Shown here: positions 1 to 6,150 of the stretch, one piece after another
How the letters are laid out: each line of letters opens with the position of its first letter
Position numbering within the stretch: the stretch's first letter is position 1
NCBI GenBank assembly: GCA_035524895.1
Contig: DATLFI010000340.1
Coordinates: forward strand, 1-7,275
Direction of reading: 5' to 3'
DNA from: DATLFI01 sp035524895
Lineage (GTDB): Bacteria; Acidobacteriota; Thermoanaerobaculia; Multivoradales; Multivoraceae
Length of the DNA: 7,275 nucleotides
Program-made: the position numbers and the translations under genes
Notes under the pieces: model-generated
What the model was told of the DNA's origin: nothing
Databases searched by the model: none
The model's input: only the letters and a program-made list of their open reading frames with translations

Positions 1-330
1 GCTGGCGAACTCCACGACCCGGCCGCACCGCCGGCAGGCCAGGTGATCGTGCTGCTGCCCCGGATGGACGTGCTCGTAGAGGAAGCGGTTCCGCCCCAGC
101 CGCTGGCGCTGCACCAGCCCGCACTCGACCAGCAGGTCGAGGTTCCGGTAGACCGTAGCCCGCGACACCTTGGCTCCCGCCGCCCGCAGCCCGTCCAGGA
201 TCTCCTCGGCGTCGATGTGCCCGTGCTGGCGATAGACCTCGTCCAGCAATGCCATCCGTTCCCGGGTAACCCGCATCCCCTGGGACCGGATGTAGTCGAT
301 GAGCTCCTGACGTTCCCTCTCCGCGACCAT
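1..330 (-). CDS. Fur-family metal-dependent transcriptional regulator (partial, C-terminus off window)
   Basis: The first 110 codons of a Ferric-uptake-regulator family repressor are present; the 3' end lies beyond base 1 and there is no stop. The N-terminal winged-helix domain has the family's hallmark recognition helix, with VSRATVYRNLDLL at about residues 55-67. The start of the metal-binding/dimerisation domain follows: EHVHP at 86-90, HDHLACRRCG at 94-103 (first CxxC structural zinc pair, Cys99/Cys102) and VVEF at 105-108. Fur proteins bind DNA as metallated dimers and repress metal or peroxide stress genes. Fur, Zur and PerR cannot be told apart because the C-terminal ligands are missing. 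The ATG at 328-330 is the only in-frame start: reading upstream in this frame reaches a TAA without another start codon. No good Shine-Dalgarno lies directly in front of it. It runs in the same direction as the protease operon but has its own candidate promoter and operator. Family assignment is secure. Confidence 0.95.
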   Translation of the reverse strand, partial: MVAERERQELIDYIRSQGMRVTRERMALLDEVYRQHGHIDAEEILDGLRAAGAKVSRATVYRNLDLLVECGLVQRQRLGRNRFLYEHVHPGQQHDHLACRRCGRVVEFAS

Positions 331-332
331 TC

Positions 333-346
333 GTCTGGGTCCAGAC
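333..346. promoter_or_regulatory. 6-bp inverted repeat just upstream of the Fur-family start codon
   Basis: GTCTGG-GT-CCAGAC is a perfect 6-bp dyad with a 2-base centre, ending 2 bases upstream of the Fur-family ATG, where a ribosome binding site would be expected. As RNA it would need to open to make a loop, so a DNA-binding site is as likely as a hairpin. The function is unknown and the dyad may be chance in GC-rich DNA. Confidence 0.25.
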
Positions 347-382
347 CGACCAGCGGCCCGCGCCGCCCGTCCAACCTCCTCT

Positions 383-397
383 TAAGACTTACTCTCA
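383..397 (-). promoter_or_regulatory. Fur-box-like palindrome (autoregulatory operator candidate)
   Basis: On the minus strand TGAGAGTAAGTCTTA has the 7-1-7 layout of Fur-family boxes. It agrees with the canonical TGATAATnATTATCA at 9 of 14 positions and with the TGAGAAT/ATTCTCA variant at 11 of 14. With one more base on each side (382-398) it is a 17-bp imperfect dyad, 12 of the 16 non-central positions being symmetric. It lies about 53 bases upstream of the Fur-family start codon and just downstream of a candidate promoter, the position expected for autorepression. It is also an AT-richer patch in GC-rich DNA. Confidence 0.5.
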
Positions 398-412
398 ATA
401 GTGACCGAAGCT

Positions 413-442
413 ATCCTGGCCCGATTTGGTCCGGATTGTCAA
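413..442 (-). promoter_or_regulatory. Candidate sigma70-type promoter for the Fur-family gene
   Basis: On the minus strand a perfect -35 hexamer TTGACA (437-442) is followed after 18 bases by CAGGAT (413-418), which matches TATAAT at only 3 of 6 positions. The -35 is convincing and the -10 is weak; nearby alternatives such as GATAGC need longer spacing. Transcription would begin around 405, just before the Fur-box-like palindrome, so a bound repressor there would block initiation or early elongation. Confidence 0.4.
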
Positions 443-571
443 CCGCCCTGCCACAGGTACTTCCTGGTGCTCTGGGGACCTTATGAGGCAGAGGGCGACG
501 CAATTCAACTTTCACTGGAGTAGTTCCCGCAGAACCTCTACCGGACTCGGTCTAGGTACCCCGCGCGTGGT

Positions 572-592
572 CCCTGCAGCGTCGCTACAGGG
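572..592 (-). terminator. Hairpin downstream of the S1 peptidase gene (possible transcript end)
   Basis: CCCTG (572-576) pairs with CAGGG (588-592); after one c/a mismatch, AGC (578-580) pairs with GCT (584-586) around a 3-base loop. It begins 25 bases after the protease stop codon on the minus strand, where the operon transcript should end. There is no T-run on either side, so it is not a textbook intrinsic terminator and may act only with Rho or protect the 3' end. Confidence 0.25.
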
Positions 593-616
593 TGGCTGCG
601 GCGATCCTCCGCGGGT

Positions 617-1603
617 TCATTCAGTAGGACACAAATTCGGTATGTGGTGCTCTAGAATCGATCTGTATGCGCATATCTTGACATAGATTCCGCCACCCCC
701 ATCCGCTAGCGGCTTGCTCTGTTCAGCACCTCTCGAGAATAGACCTGCTAGCTCCCACCCTCCGGATGCTTCATCCTTGAGATAAAGCGATCCTCCGCTA
801 TCACCTGGGAGGCCATCCTGAGGCTCTTCCGGGATCACCAGTCCCGCGCCGCAGACGAATTCCGTCGCCGGATCAAAGTCCACCAGTTGGCCGCCGTAAT
901 TACGAATCTCCTTCTCCCAGATCGGTCTAACAGATCCCCATCTCCGTGTCCCTCTCCCGCTGCCATTGACGGCGTTCGGCCCGTAGGCTACAAGAAGCGC
1001 CTCCCTCGCCTTCCCGAAGAGGCTAGGTCTTGCCAACCTCGGCAGAGGGATGCTACGAGGAAAGCTTGGATCCAGGATCTCCAACAGCGCTATATCGTTC
1101 CTCGCTCCACTTCCAGCCTTTCCCACCCACTTCTGATTTACCTCATACCATCGTCCCTGCATGCTCGTCACTTCGTCAGGGCTCACATGACTAAGAGCGT
1201 CGTCGCCTGTCATGCAATGGGCGGCGGTCGCTACCAAACCATCCGACACCAAAACACAGGAGTATTCCGAGGAATAATGCTTCTTGGTAACTGCGATGCC
1301 CCCGGATAGACACTCAGGATAGGCGTCCGTAGCTTGGCCGTGGAGAACCAGCATCAACGCGTCAGCCCTCACAAGACCCAAAAGGGTCGCCTTGGCGCTG
1401 CGCGCGTAAAGGATGTCCAGGCTCGACCAGTTGACCTTGACTCCCAACTGCTCGGCCTCATGCAGTACGTGCCGAAGCGTGACTTGGGCCTGCTCCTCGG
1501 TTTGCCCCTCTACGAGCTTGTCCTCCTGGTAAACCTTCGTCTTCGTCAAGGCTCGCGTGAGAGCCTTCTTCACGTCAACCGCTGCTCGCGTAACATTGCT
1601 CAT
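617..1603 (-). CDS. Trypsin-like S1 family serine peptidase with ~98-residue N-terminal extension
   Basis: This 328-residue protein is an S1 (chymotrypsin-fold) serine endopeptidase. The triad is complete: His129 in VATAAHC (124-130), Asp170 in NDIALLEI (169-176) and Ser269 in GLPGDSGG (264-271). Cys116 and Cys130 match the conserved Cys42-Cys58 pair of chymotrypsin numbering. Asp263, six residues before the catalytic Ser, is at the place of trypsin Asp189, predicting cleavage after Arg or Lys. The 191-220 disulfide is absent (Leu265) and the usual Trp215 is Arg291. An LSGG at 99-102 stands where the mature IVGG N terminus is expected, so residues 1-98 look like a propeptide or adaptor; they seem mostly helical and match no domain I know. 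There is no signal peptide or membrane segment, which is unusual for S1 enzymes. It is the last gene of the probable operon, 36 bases after the unknown gene. The ATG lacks a clear Shine-Dalgarno. Base composition is lower in GC than in the flanking genes. Confidence 0.93.
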   Translation of the reverse strand: MSNVTRAAVDVKKALTRALTKTKVYQEDKLVEGQTEEQAQVTLRHVLHEAEQLGVKVNWSSLDILYARSAKATLLGLVRADALMLVLHGQATDAYPECLSGGIAVTKKHYSSEYSCVLVSDGLVATAAHCMTGDDALSHVSPDEVTSMQGRWYEVNQKWVGKAGSGARNDIALLEILDPSFPRSIPLPRLARPSLFGKAREALLVAYGPNAVNGSGRGTRRWGSVRPIWEKEIRNYGGQLVDFDPATEFVCGAGLVIPEEPQDGLPGDSGGSLYLKDEASGGWELAGLFSRGAEQSKPLADGGGGIYVKICAYRSILEHHIPNLCPTE

Positions 1604-1612
1604 GTCGATTGT

Positions 1613-1631
1613 CCGAGAACAAAGTTCTGGG
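1613..1631. other. Short hairpin in the gap between the unknown gene and the S1 peptidase gene
   Basis: AGAAC-AAA-GTTCT (1616-1628) is a perfect 5-bp stem with a 3-base loop. Beyond one g/g mismatch two more pairs (CC at 1613-1614 with GG at 1630-1631) extend it. It nearly fills the 36-base gap before the peptidase ATG and sits where that gene's ribosome binding site should be. It could modulate translation of the protease, or mark a processing site in the transcript. Significance is untested. Confidence 0.3.
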
Positions 1632-1639
1632 CCTAGAGC

Positions 1640-2581
1640 CTAACCCCCACCTGGCGGACACGTAGTGGTGGAGGGTGTGTACAAAGAGCGTGAAGTGCCC
1701 TCTGGGCGCGGAACTGGCCAATTGAGAGGCTTAGCCTGCCGATTATAGAGCGTATAATACCACAAGAAGTCGTAAATTCTCTTCCGAGCGGGTTGAAAGC
1801 TGACGTCGAAGTTGGTGATCGAAGCGGTGACTAGACTCTTCTCACTTGTCCCAGCTGGAGGTTTTAGAAAGACGATCCCCTTATGACCAGTATCCAGTGC
1901 AACCGCCACGTCATTAGGGATGTCGCTGCCTTCAAGCTTGACCGTGTCTGCGAATACGTGCGGCTTTTCGTCGGATGGCGTGTTAGACAGATCGAGGTAA
2001 TTATAAACCATATAATCCTTTCCTTCCCGTGAGTGGGTATGAGTCCTGAGCTTACCTCCCGACAACTTGACTCGCGAGATCACCGGGCAGTCGGGAGTCG
2101 TCAGGTCGCCCCAGCACTCCCTCTTCAGGTTTCCCACTCCTGCCGAAGAGGTACTCTTACTCACGTGGGGCACTGAGATCACCCAGTCGAACCAGTCCTT
2201 CTGAGCCTCGTCGTCGTCTGGAGACCTGTACGGATCGCCGCTTCCAGGGCGTCGCCCTCTCGTGACATCAAGACTACTGGCGCCGGGAATCGATACTTCG
2301 ATATTCTGGAACTCGATGTCGAAAAGTGGATAATCAAACCCGTCAGACCCTACATTGAGACCGTCGGGCTTCCTAGATATTTCGGTATCGAGGTACCTTG
2401 GGTCAACTACGAGCCTGGGTTTGTGAGGATGAGGCATTACGGCTGGCTCAAGCTCCCGAAACTCGGGTACTGAATCTGGATCCGTAGCCTTGACGAGCAA
2501 GACCTGGGGCGATCGGGGACCCGATTCAGGAAGGTGAAAGAGACAAAGGCCTGAAAAAATGAGCCTGAAATCGTAGGTCAT
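1640..2581 (-). CDS. Conserved-context protein of unknown family between two peptidase genes
   Basis: I do not recognise this 313-residue protein. It begins with a short hydrophobic strand-like stretch, FRLIFSGLCLF (5-15), too short and too early-polar to be a convincing signal peptide. VLLV (27-30) and a His-rich PHPHKPRLVV (50-59) follow. The middle has an acidic, disordered-looking segment (PYRSPDDDEAQKD, 117-129), then WFDWVISVPHV (130-140). A probable beta-rich C-terminal half contains YMVYNYLDL (190-198) and ends in an aromatic motif YDFLWYYTLYNRQ (270-282). The tail is Pro/Gly/Thr-rich, ending PPGGG. Cysteines are at 13, 156, 165 and 308. It has no membrane helix and no enzyme motif that I can identify. 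Its ATG overlaps the CHAT stop codon by 4 bases and has a strong AGGAGG inside the CHAT gene, so it is translationally coupled to the CHAT peptidase. This position suggests a substrate, adaptor or target-recognition partner of one of the two peptidases. That is inference. GC is lower than in the CHAT gene. Confidence 0.85.
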   Translation of the reverse strand: MTYDFRLIFSGLCLFHLPESGPRSPQVLLVKATDPDSVPEFRELEPAVMPHPHKPRLVVDPRYLDTEISRKPDGLNVGSDGFDYPLFDIEFQNIEVSIPGASSLDVTRGRRPGSGDPYRSPDDDEAQKDWFDWVISVPHVSKSTSSAGVGNLKRECWGDLTTPDCPVISRVKLSGGKLRTHTHSREGKDYMVYNYLDLSNTPSDEKPHVFADTVKLEGSDIPNDVAVALDTGHKGIVFLKPPAGTSEKSLVTASITNFDVSFQPARKRIYDFLWYYTLYNRQAKPLNWPVPRPEGTSRSLYTPSTTTCPPGGG

Positions 2582-5500
2582 TTCGCTGTCCTCCTGATGG
2601 GATTAGGACGGCGGTCGCTCACCCTGTCGAGGATTGAGCCCGCCTGGTGAAGGCAAGACGCATCACCCAGCGCTGCGAACGCCCCCCACGCGGCGGGAGT
2701 ACGCAGACGAGGATCTGCGCCTTCAAGCGAAGCAAGTTGGGCAGCCCGCAGCCCGTTACTCGGGCTCGTGCCGTTGGAGACAGCTCGGTGAAACCGTATC
2801 ATCACCTCTCGGCTCACACGGTCTTCTACGTTCCAGAGAGCGGCCACGACGGTCTCTGCGCCAGCAGCGAAGAACGCAGCGGCAAGTCCTGTCACGTTCT
2901 CTCGGCCGCCTCGGTCGCCGTCGAGGGCAGTGCAGCTCGAGAGAACTACGAGTCGAGTCCTTCGAAGGTCGAGGGCGGCGATCTCCCTTGCGCCCAACGC
3001 TCCTCCGTCCGAGGTCGATGGCGCGAACACCAAACTCGCGGGGTCGGTGCTATCCGCACCGACAAGCGCGTGGCCGGCGAAGTGGACCACCGCGTAGAGC
3101 GGAGCTTGCTCTCTGAAGGCCCTCACCGTGGCCTCCAGACCCAATAGGACCTTGGACCTCGCCGGGTAGAGGAGCGCCACCTCGCTGGCTTCCGCTTCCG
3201 CTGAGGAGAGAGCTTCGAGCTCAGGGAAGAGCTCTCGGTCGATCGCGGAACCTGCCACGGCGAGAACGCTCATCCGCTGCTCGGCGCCAGCGGGTGGTCT
3301 CCAAGCCTCCCACCCTCGAAGCGCCGGATGCAGATGGATCCCTGGGGAGAGAGTGACCGCGTGATCCTCGATCAAGTGCCTGCGCGCCTGCCGGTCATAT
3401 AGGACCGCGAACGGCACACGCGCCAAGAAACGATCAGGTACCACTATGAGAGGCGTTCCAGGCGGGATGGCCCAAGCAATCGGCGCCAAGAGCAGGTCGT
3501 AAAGACTAGCCGCGTAGGTTCGGATCTGGTCTTCGGACGCTCGTCGAGTAAGGGCGTTTCGAAGGAGCGCGACTCGCCTTTCGAGTTCGGCTCGGGGCAC
3601 CGGCTCGCTGTGAAGAGATACACCATCGGCCGAAACGACCCAGGTGAGGAGTTGGTGCGGGAGCACGCAGTACTCGATGAAGGCGACCCCAGAGTCACGA
3701 AAGGCGGGGCTCTCGAAGGCGGCAATGACTCCGCGAAATGCGGATTCTTCCTGCCAGTCCACCAGGCGGGGATCCCCCGGCTCACCTAGCAGATCCGCGA
3801 TCTGCCGCGACTTGCTCCGCTCAGCAAGCGCCAGGGAGAGCGCCGGCGGCGAGCCCTGTTTGACCTCCAGGGCGATCAGGGCGTCGAACGTCTCCTGGGC
3901 AAGCTCGAAGGTCGATCTTCGATGGCTCAACGCCTCGCTGGCGGAGCGCAAGCGCTCGTACTCTTCAATCGCTGCGAGCAGGTCGCGCCGCGCACGATCG
4001 ACGTCCCCCAGGTCGTCGTATGCCAACCCGCGCAGGGAGAGTGTTCGGGTGAGGTGGTAGAGGTAGCCGGTCTCGAGCTTGCTGTCGAGTATTCGGTTGA
4101 GCCTGGCGACCGCGGATCTGGAGTCCTGGCCGATGAGAAGCTCGGCTTCGGCAAGTGAACGAGCAGCAGCGATACGGTCACGGACGGCACCGTCGGCCAT
4201 CACTTCGGTGTTCCGTCTGGCGCTCCGAAAATCCTGCTCGGCTCCCTGTTCGAGCCCCAGGAGGGTCCGAATCCGGCCGCGCTGAAGATACGCCTCGGAG
4301 AGCTTCTGCGCACTCCCGGAAGCCTCTGCGTTGGCGACGAGCTCCTCGCCTACGGCCCCCGCGACCACCGACTCCCCACGTTCGACCAGCATCTCGGCCA
4401 CCGGATAGAGCGCCATGTGGTACCGGTGGAGATCGCCGGAGCGAGCGGCCCATTCGATACCCGCCAGGTACTCCCGGGAGGCCGCGCCCTCCTGGCCGAG
4501 CAAGCGGTGGGCTTCCCCAAGGAGGACATGCACCGGACCTCTACCGTAGTCAGCCGCGCTACGATGAAGCTTCGACTGCGCATCGCGGAAAAAGCGAAGA
4601 GCTCGCTCGGAGTCACCTGTGGTGCTGTGGATCGTGCCCAGCACCCAGTCGCAGAAGCCCGAGAGGTGGGGATAACGATCCGCGGGGAACCGCTCCTGCA
4701 GCCGCACGAGCATGCGGCTCGAGCCGACGGGATCGGAGAACTGTGCGCTCGAAGCGAGGAAGAAGGCGGGTGCGCCCCAGAGCGGGTCGCCAAGGGATTC
4801 GAGCAGGTGTCGCGCCCTTAGAAGCGGGGCTTTAGCCTCCTCTTGGCGCTGCCCGTAGTACAGCTCGAGTCCTGAAGCAAGGAGCTCGTAACCGACGGCA
4901 TGGCGTGCCACCCGGCCGGCTTCTCCCATGGACAGGGCATCCTCGGCGGCGGCAACCGACTCCCGAATTTGGGCGTCACCGGTTTCGGCCTCGAGAGCCC
5001 ACCCGAGTTTGCGGGCGAGCTTGAGGCGGGCCGCGGCTTCTCCCCGGTCGCCGGCCCGCCAGGCCCGCGCCCATCTCGGAAGGAGTTCTTGCAGGACCAA
5101 CATCCGGGCTCTGTGGGGCTGCTCGGCGACCGCTTGCGCAATCTCCGCTTCCGAGGGCTCCGGAGACCGCGCCACCAGACTGGCTCGAGCCTCCTGCCAG
5201 CGGTCCTCGATGGTGGGCGCGCTCAGGTGCTCGAGATTCTGCCTCGCCACCGATGCCCAGGGCTCGGCCGCGTCTGCCGCAAGATACGCTTCCCAGGCCA
5301 CCTTCCCTTCGGAGACCAAGTGGAGCCAGGAGACCGCGATTGCGCGATTGTAGAGGGCCGCCGGTGACCCAGGCTCCTTGGCGAGGGCTCGTTCGGTGGC
5401 GGTCAAGGCCTGGAAGAGGTCCTCCGGGTCTCCGATTTCCCCGAACCTGCTCAGATGAGCCGAGGCGAGGTCGGCTAACACATCGGCGCGGGCTGGGTCG

Positions 5501-5928
5501 GCGAGACGGGCTGCCTCGAGGAGGAGGATCGCCTCGTCCAGCTTCCCCTCCGCCGCCCGGAGGAGCCCGAGCGGATGCAGACGGCTCGAGTCCTCGCGGG
5601 ATGCGGCGAGACGTTCGAAATCGGCCGTGGCTCGAGCGATCTCGGTCACCGCCTCCGAGGGACCGAAGCCAAGAACGGCGCTGGGCGCACCGATAGCCGG
5701 TTTCGCGGGGGTTCGGCTCGCCCGACCTACCGAGATCGGCCGGAGGGCGAGGACTCGGTCTACTGCGGCATAGAGTGAATCCGACTCCGGAAGAGGCGCG
5801 GAGCGCTCTTGCCTAGCGCGAAGCCAGCCGCTGACGAGAATCACGCAGAGGGCCGCTGCGATCGCCGCCCATCCGAGAGCACGCCTTCTGGGGCCAGACC
5901 TCTCGGCCTGCACCTCATGGACCGCCAT
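2578..5928 (-). CDS. Membrane-anchored TPR-CHAT caspase-like peptidase
   Basis: CHAT (Caspase HetF Associated with TPRs) proteins are clan CD cysteine peptidases related to caspases and separase. From the chosen ATG the protein has 1116 residues. A 16-residue tail with an Arg cluster (GPRRR, 12-16) precedes one membrane helix (about 17-35). A long helical region follows with TPR-like pairs near 117-162, 177-205, 419-454, 464-495, 544-572 and 626-661. The CHAT domain spans about 746-1088. The dyad is intact: VHFAGHA (948-954, catalytic His953) and VVLSSCTA (994-1001, Cys999), then the family's NVTGLAAAFFAAGAETVVAALW (1011-1032). The positive-inside rule favours a cytoplasmic N terminus and an exported body, though Arg residues also follow the helix. 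The frame stays open to an ATG at 6048. I prefer 5928 because it has GGAGG upstream, gives a standard anchor layout and leaves room for a divergent promoter. It is the first gene of the probable peptidase operon and is divergent from the sigma gene. Confidence 0.93.
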   Translation of the reverse strand: MAVHEVQAERSGPRRRALGWAAIAAALCVILVSGWLRARQERSAPLPESDSLYAAVDRVLALRPISVGRASRTPAKPAIGAPSAVLGFGPSEAVTEIARATADFERLAASREDSSRLHPLGLLRAAEGKLDEAILLLEAARLADPARADVLADLASAHLSRFGEIGDPEDLFQALTATERALAKEPGSPAALYNRAIAVSWLHLVSEGKVAWEAYLAADAAEPWASVARQNLEHLSAPTIEDRWQEARASLVARSPEPSEAEIAQAVAEQPHRARMLVLQELLPRWARAWRAGDRGEAAARLKLARKLGWALEAETGDAQIRESVAAAEDALSMGEAGRVARHAVGYELLASGLELYYGQRQEEAKAPLLRARHLLESLGDPLWGAPAFFLASSAQFSDPVGSSRMLVRLQERFPADRYPHLSGFCDWVLGTIHSTTGDSERALRFFRDAQSKLHRSAADYGRGPVHVLLGEAHRLLGQEGAASREYLAGIEWAARSGDLHRYHMALYPVAEMLVERGESVVAGAVGEELVANAEASGSAQKLSEAYLQRGRIRTLLGLEQGAEQDFRSARRNTEVMADGAVRDRIAAARSLAEAELLIGQDSRSAVARLNRILDSKLETGYLYHLTRTLSLRGLAYDDLGDVDRARRDLLAAIEEYERLRSASEALSHRRSTFELAQETFDALIALEVKQGSPPALSLALAERSKSRQIADLLGEPGDPRLVDWQEESAFRGVIAAFESPAFRDSGVAFIEYCVLPHQLLTWVVSADGVSLHSEPVPRAELERRVALLRNALTRRASEDQIRTYAASLYDLLLAPIAWAIPPGTPLIVVPDRFLARVPFAVLYDRQARRHLIEDHAVTLSPGIHLHPALRGWEAWRPPAGAEQRMSVLAVAGSAIDRELFPELEALSSAEAEASEVALLYPARSKVLLGLEATVRAFREQAPLYAVVHFAGHALVGADSTDPASLVFAPSTSDGGALGAREIAALDLRRTRLVVLSSCTALDGDRGGRENVTGLAAAFFAAGAETVVAALWNVEDRVSREVMIRFHRAVSNGTSPSNGLRAAQLASLEGADPRLRTPAAWGAFAALGDASCLHQAGSILDRVSDRRPNPIRRTAK
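2590..2595 (-). promoter_or_regulatory. Strong ribosome binding site of the unknown gene, inside the CHAT gene end
   Basis: AGGAGG on the minus strand stands 8 bases before the ATG of the 313-residue protein, near ideal spacing. It lies within the last codons of the CHAT gene. Together with the ATGA stop/start overlap it fixes the start and supports coupled translation in roughly fixed proportion. Confidence 0.8.
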
Positions 5929-5931
5929 GGA

Positions 5932-5936
5932 CCTCC
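5932..5936 (-). promoter_or_regulatory. Ribosome binding site deciding the CHAT start
   Basis: GGAGG on the minus strand lies 3 bases before the ATG at 5926-5928. The spacing is short, but no other in-frame ATG (5955, 5973, 6048) has any Shine-Dalgarno-like sequence at a usable distance. This supports the shorter protein over the version extended by 40 residues. Confidence 0.45.
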
Positions 5937-6085
5937 GATCAGGTAGAGCTGCCATTACGTTAACACGAATCATCGGAGCATTCGCACCACTGGGTGATCG
6001 CCAGCCCGATCCTCCTAAGGACCGTGCCTGGGGCGCCGCCCCATCCATCTGTGACGGACGCGACGGTACATTTCCGGGTAAGATT

Positions 6086-6099
6086 GGCGCACGTGCCCC
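6086..6099. promoter_or_regulatory. CACGTG-centred palindrome in the divergent intergenic region (operator candidate)
   Basis: GCACGTGC (6089-6096) is a perfect 8-bp palindrome. After one mismatch on each side it is extended by GG and CC, giving GGcGCACGTGCcCC. It is the clearest dyad in the divergent space between the CHAT and sigma genes and lies 52 bases upstream of the sigma start, so one bound regulator could affect both transcripts. I cannot place convincing -35/-10 elements around it, and a GC-rich palindrome of this size can arise by chance. Confidence 0.3.
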
Positions 6100-6141
6100 T
6101 CACTTCTGAAGAAACGCGGCATCAGAGCGTCCAGGCATCCG

Positions 6142-6149
6142 GGTGATCC
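6142..6149 (+). promoter_or_regulatory. Extended anti-SD match supporting a TTG start for the sigma gene
   Basis: GGTGATCC is the exact complement of GGATCACC at the 3' tail of bacterial 16S rRNA, the part just before the classical CCTCC. It ends one base before TTG at 6151. In this register the usual GGAGG position would be about 7 bases upstream of the start, so pairing would place the ribosome correctly. The nearby ATG at 6164 is out of frame with the sigma gene. Confidence 0.4.
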
Positions 6150-6150
6150 C

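Noticed and set aside
43..486. Plus-strand open frame of 147 codons across the Fur-family gene
   Set aside because: Antisense to a clear Fur-family coding sequence; a Pro/Leu/Arg-rich shadow without domain signature.
595..640. tRNA-like T-arm (gggttcattc)
   Set aside because: No cloverleaf can be folded around it, and it includes the peptidase stop region.
426..686. Possible small plus-strand gene in the intergenic space before the S1 peptidase gene
   Set aside because: It runs into the 3' end of the peptidase gene, lacks a Shine-Dalgarno and has no recognisable domain.
2634..3147. Two overlapping plus-strand open frames of about 160 codons opposite the CHAT catalytic region
   Set aside because: Compositionally biased (Arg/Ser/Pro) and antisense to the CHAT domain with its intact His and Cys motifs.
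2578..5928. Type III-E CRISPR (Craspase) locus
   Set aside because: Only the TPR-CHAT and sigma themes are shared; no repeat array, no Cas7-11-like gene and no recognisable Csx30/Csx31 in the window.
5929..6048. CHAT start at the ATG 6046-6048, adding 40 residues
   Set aside because: The added residues look non-coding in composition and contain an AT-rich promoter-like patch, and that ATG has no ribosome binding site. The AGGAGG at 6011-6016 (minus) is inside this stretch and precedes no in-frame start. Not fully excluded.
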